Assembly: GCF_015223055.1 (NCBI RefSeq)
Contig: NZ_JADFBX010000008.1
Location: 186,001 to 250,000, forward strand
Direction: 5' to 3'
Length of the DNA: 64,000 nt
DNA from: Pedobacter sp. MC2016-24
GTDB lineage: Bacteria; Bacteroidota; Bacteroidia; Sphingobacteriales; Sphingobacteriaceae
A program made the position numbers and the translations under genes. The notes beneath the pieces are model-generated. The model saw only the letters and a list, made by a program, of their open reading frames with translations. It was not told the origin of the DNA and did no database searches. This document shows positions 61,979 to 64,000 of the stretch, piece by piece (the first letter of the stretch is position 1; each line of letters begins with the position of its first letter).

Positions 61979-63151
61979 ATGAAGACCCACATTACTGAAG
62001 AATTAATTAAAAAATATGTTGATGGCCGCTGCACTGCTGCAGAGAAGGTTGTGGTCGAAGCTGGCTTCTTAGCAGATTTTAAAAATAATTACCGTGAATT
62101 TCCCGAGTCGGAAATTCAAAGTGCGTGCGAGCAGATCAGTGCGTCGGTAAATGAGCATAGGTTGGCAAATCCTAAAAACAAAAATAAAGTGATCAGGTTA
62201 TGGCCAAGAATTGCCGCCGCCGCTTCAATTGTGATTACATTGGCTGCCAGCTTATATTTTTATGAAGCAAATCGCCAGGAGGATGGGGAAGCGGGGAAAG
62301 GAAATTTGTATACAGCTGACATCAAGCCCGGCAAAAATATAGCAACATTAACTTTAGCTGACGGGAAAAATATTATGCTGAGCGACACTAAGACCGGTGT
62401 TGTGATTAGCGCGTCGAAATTAACCTATAATGACGGAAGTTTAGTAAAAGATTCTGCACTGGCCATGCAACTATTGCAGGTTGGAACATTGGAGAATTTG
62501 ACAATGAGCACACCCCGGGGTGGAACTTATCAGGTTGTACTTCCGGATGGTACTAAGGTTTGGCTGAACGCAGACTCAAAAATTTCTTTTCCTAAACAGT
62601 TATTAGGTTTAGAGCGAAAAGTGATACTACAAGGTGAAGCTTATTTTGAGGTTGCTAAATCTTACACCTCAGTACACGGAAAAAGAATCAGACAGTCTTT
62701 TATTGTAGAAACCAAAGCTCAGCGCGTAGAAGTACTGGGTACCCATTTCGATATTAATGCATACGCCGATGAAGAGAGTACAAAGACGACCTTGCTCGAA
62801 GGTGCTGTCCGCGTAACTGATTTCAATGCAGGGAAAATTCCGCAGCTTTTAAAGCCTGATCAGCAGGCTATCCTGACAAGTAGCGGGTTTAAAGTTATTC
62901 AGACAAATGCTGAGGATGCAATAGCCTGGAAAAATGGTTATTTCAAATTTAACGGCGAAAATGTGGAAAGCATCATGCGTAAGCTTTCGCGATGGTATGA
63001 TATAGAAGTCGTATACCAGGGCGATTTGGGAACGGTAATGTTTGAAGGTGAAATTCCACGCAATACCAGCCTGCCCAACATGTTAAAAGTATTAGAAGCC
63101 GCACATTTCCATTGTACCATAGCGGGTAAAAAATTGATTGTGCGACGATAA
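61979..63151 (+). CDS. FecR-type anti-sigma factor (locus 4)
   Basis: A 390-residue regulator with a transmembrane helix 'IAAAASIVITLAASLYFY' (about 78-95), a periplasmic insert ('IATLTLADGKNIMLSDTKTG'), the FecR core ('LPDGTKVWLNADSKISFP', 'LQGEAYFEVAKSY') and a C-terminal DUF4974 domain ('KNGYFKFNGENVESIMRKLS'). It should relay the signal from the following SusC to the locus 4 sigma factor. Confidence 0.93.
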   Translation: MKTHITEELIKKYVDGRCTAAEKVVVEAGFLADFKNNYREFPESEIQSACEQISASVNEHRLANPKNKNKVIRLWPRIAAAASIVITLAASLYFYEANRQEDGEAGKGNLYTADIKPGKNIATLTLADGKNIMLSDTKTGVVISASKLTYNDGSLVKDSALAMQLLQVGTLENLTMSTPRGGTYQVVLPDGTKVWLNADSKISFPKQLLGLERKVILQGEAYFEVAKSYTSVHGKRIRQSFIVETKAQRVEVLGTHFDINAYADEESTKTTLLEGAVRVTDFNAGKIPQLLKPDQQAILTSSGFKVIQTNAEDAIAWKNGYFKFNGENVESIMRKLSRWYDIEVVYQGDLGTVMFEGEIPRNTSLPNMLKVLEAAHFHCTIAGKKLIVRR

Positions 63152-63198
63152 AAGATATACTAACCAAACCAACCAACCAACCTAAACCAGATTTGTCT

Positions 63199-64000
63199 AT
63201 GAGAATTTTTAGACTATTTATTATGTGTCTGTTATTTTACGTGAACCTGCATGCGCAGGAACCGCAGACCATTACCCTTTCCGTAAAAAATGCCCCCATA
63301 GAAATGGTGCTGATCCAGCTAAAAAAGCAAACCGGTATCTCCTTTTTTTACGATCAGGAGATTTTAAAACTAGTGGGAAAAGTGTCTGTTCAGGTACAAA
63401 AGGCAGATTTGAAAACCGTACTGAACCTGTGCTTTAAAGATACACCTGTGGAATACTCTGTTGTAGGTAACATTGTCATCCTGGTGAATAAAAAGGCAAA
63501 AAAAAACGCCGATGGCAGTCCGGAAATAATGGAAAGCCTGTTTTCCCAAAATGATATCCATGGTACTGTATACAGCAGCCGGGGTGAAAGACTGAATGGC
63601 GCTACGGTTATCATAAAACGTAGCCACCAGGGAACGACCACAAAAGCAAGCGGGGAGTTTGAACTGAGAAACGTGCGTACCAATGATACTTTACACGTCA
63701 GCTATATCGGTTACGCGCCGCTGGATGTTCCTGTGCTTTTGCAAACGGAGTTTGTAGTCATGCTAAAAGAAACCAACAATGAACTTGATGCCGTTGAGGT
63801 TCAGGCTTACGGTTTGACCACCAAACGCCTCGCCATAGGAGAGATCAGCCAGATCAATGCCAGGGAGCTGGAACGGCAGCCGGTGTCCAATCCTTTGTTA
63901 GCGCTTAAGGGTATTGTTCCCGGGGTATTGATTACACCAACAAGCGGTTACAGTAATGCGCCGGTAAAGGTGGAAATCAGGGGAAGAAGTTCTATTGATC
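63199..64000 (+). CDS. SusC-type TonB-dependent transporter, 5' part only (locus 4)
   Basis: The frame starts at ATG 63199 and runs past the right edge; 267 residues are visible. A signal peptide ('LFIMCLLFYVNLHAQE') precedes an STN domain ('MVLIQLKKQTGISFFYDQEI'), a carboxypeptidase-regulatory-like domain ('HGTVYSSRGERLNGATVIIK') and the start of the plug ('LDAVEVQAYGLTTKRLAIGE'). Unlike the SusC genes of loci 1-3 it has no N-terminal extension before the signal peptide and no stem-loop in the 47-base gap after fecR. Confidence 0.92.
   Translation, partial: MRIFRLFIMCLLFYVNLHAQEPQTITLSVKNAPIEMVLIQLKKQTGISFFYDQEILKLVGKVSVQVQKADLKTVLNLCFKDTPVEYSVVGNIVILVNKKAKKNADGSPEIMESLFSQNDIHGTVYSSRGERLNGATVIIKRSHQGTTTKASGEFELRNVRTNDTLHVSYIGYAPLDVPVLLQTEFVVMLKETNNELDAVEVQAYGLTTKRLAIGEISQINARELERQPVSNPLLALKGIVPGVLITPTSGYSNAPVKVEIRGRSSID

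Overview
The window looks like the chromosome of a Bacteroidota bacterium, most likely a Sphingobacteriaceae member close to Pedobacter. The reasons are four FecI-type sigma / FecR-type anti-sigma pairs followed by SusC/SusD-like outer-membrane pairs, promoter boxes of the Bacteroidota TAnnTTTG type, almost no Shine-Dalgarno sequences, and a decayed gene resembling the DUF6266 family typical of this group. I see no rRNA, tRNA, CRISPR array or intact insertion sequence.

Layout. 1-4.3 kb is an accessory stretch: a three-gene hipBST-like toxin-antitoxin operon with three phased operator-like repeats, then a cholesterol-dependent-cytolysin-like lipoprotein whose signal peptide is separated from the body by a one-base shift in a short A tract, then a decayed MFS transporter. 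4.3-14.6 kb is nutrient locus 1: sigma, FecR, SusC, SusD, a DUF4843 lipoprotein, a PKD-like lipoprotein and a TlpA-type thioredoxin protein. 14.7-17.4 kb on the minus strand is a MarR-controlled redox operon (quinone-reductase-like and iron alcohol dehydrogenase) with a near-perfect 30-bp palindromic operator. 17.6-22.6 kb, minus strand, holds an Imm22-like protein and an iron-siderophore group (TonB receptor, PepSY membrane protein, small membrane protein). 22.6-24.1 kb is a gene-poor, decayed stretch with 11-bp phased repeats.

24.1-50.9 kb is a large polysaccharide-utilisation locus on the plus strand: sigma, FecR, SusC, SusD, an unassigned six-hairpin glycosidase-like protein, a sodium:sugar symporter, three hydrolases that could remove acyl or N-acetyl groups, a mutarotase-like protein, an enolase-superfamily sugar-acid dehydratase, two short-chain dehydrogenases, a fumarylacetoacetate-hydrolase-fold enzyme, an unknown lipoprotein, a GH99-like protein and two GH78 alpha-L-rhamnosidase-like proteins. 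Together these read as: liberate L-rhamnose (or another 6-deoxy sugar), import it, and degrade it without phosphorylation through a sugar acid, its 2-keto-3-deoxy product and a diketo acid.

50.9-52.9 kb is a small stress group (Hsp20, cold-shock protein, two small unknown proteins). 53.0-60.7 kb is nutrient locus 3 (sigma, FecR, SusC, SusD, TlpA-like). 61.3-64.0 kb starts nutrient locus 4, with its SusC gene running off the right edge.

A cross-cutting observation is that three of the four fecR-susC junctions carry the same layout: a tiny open frame of 6-9 codons, then a stem-loop, then the susC start. This could be an attenuator; the fourth junction lacks it.
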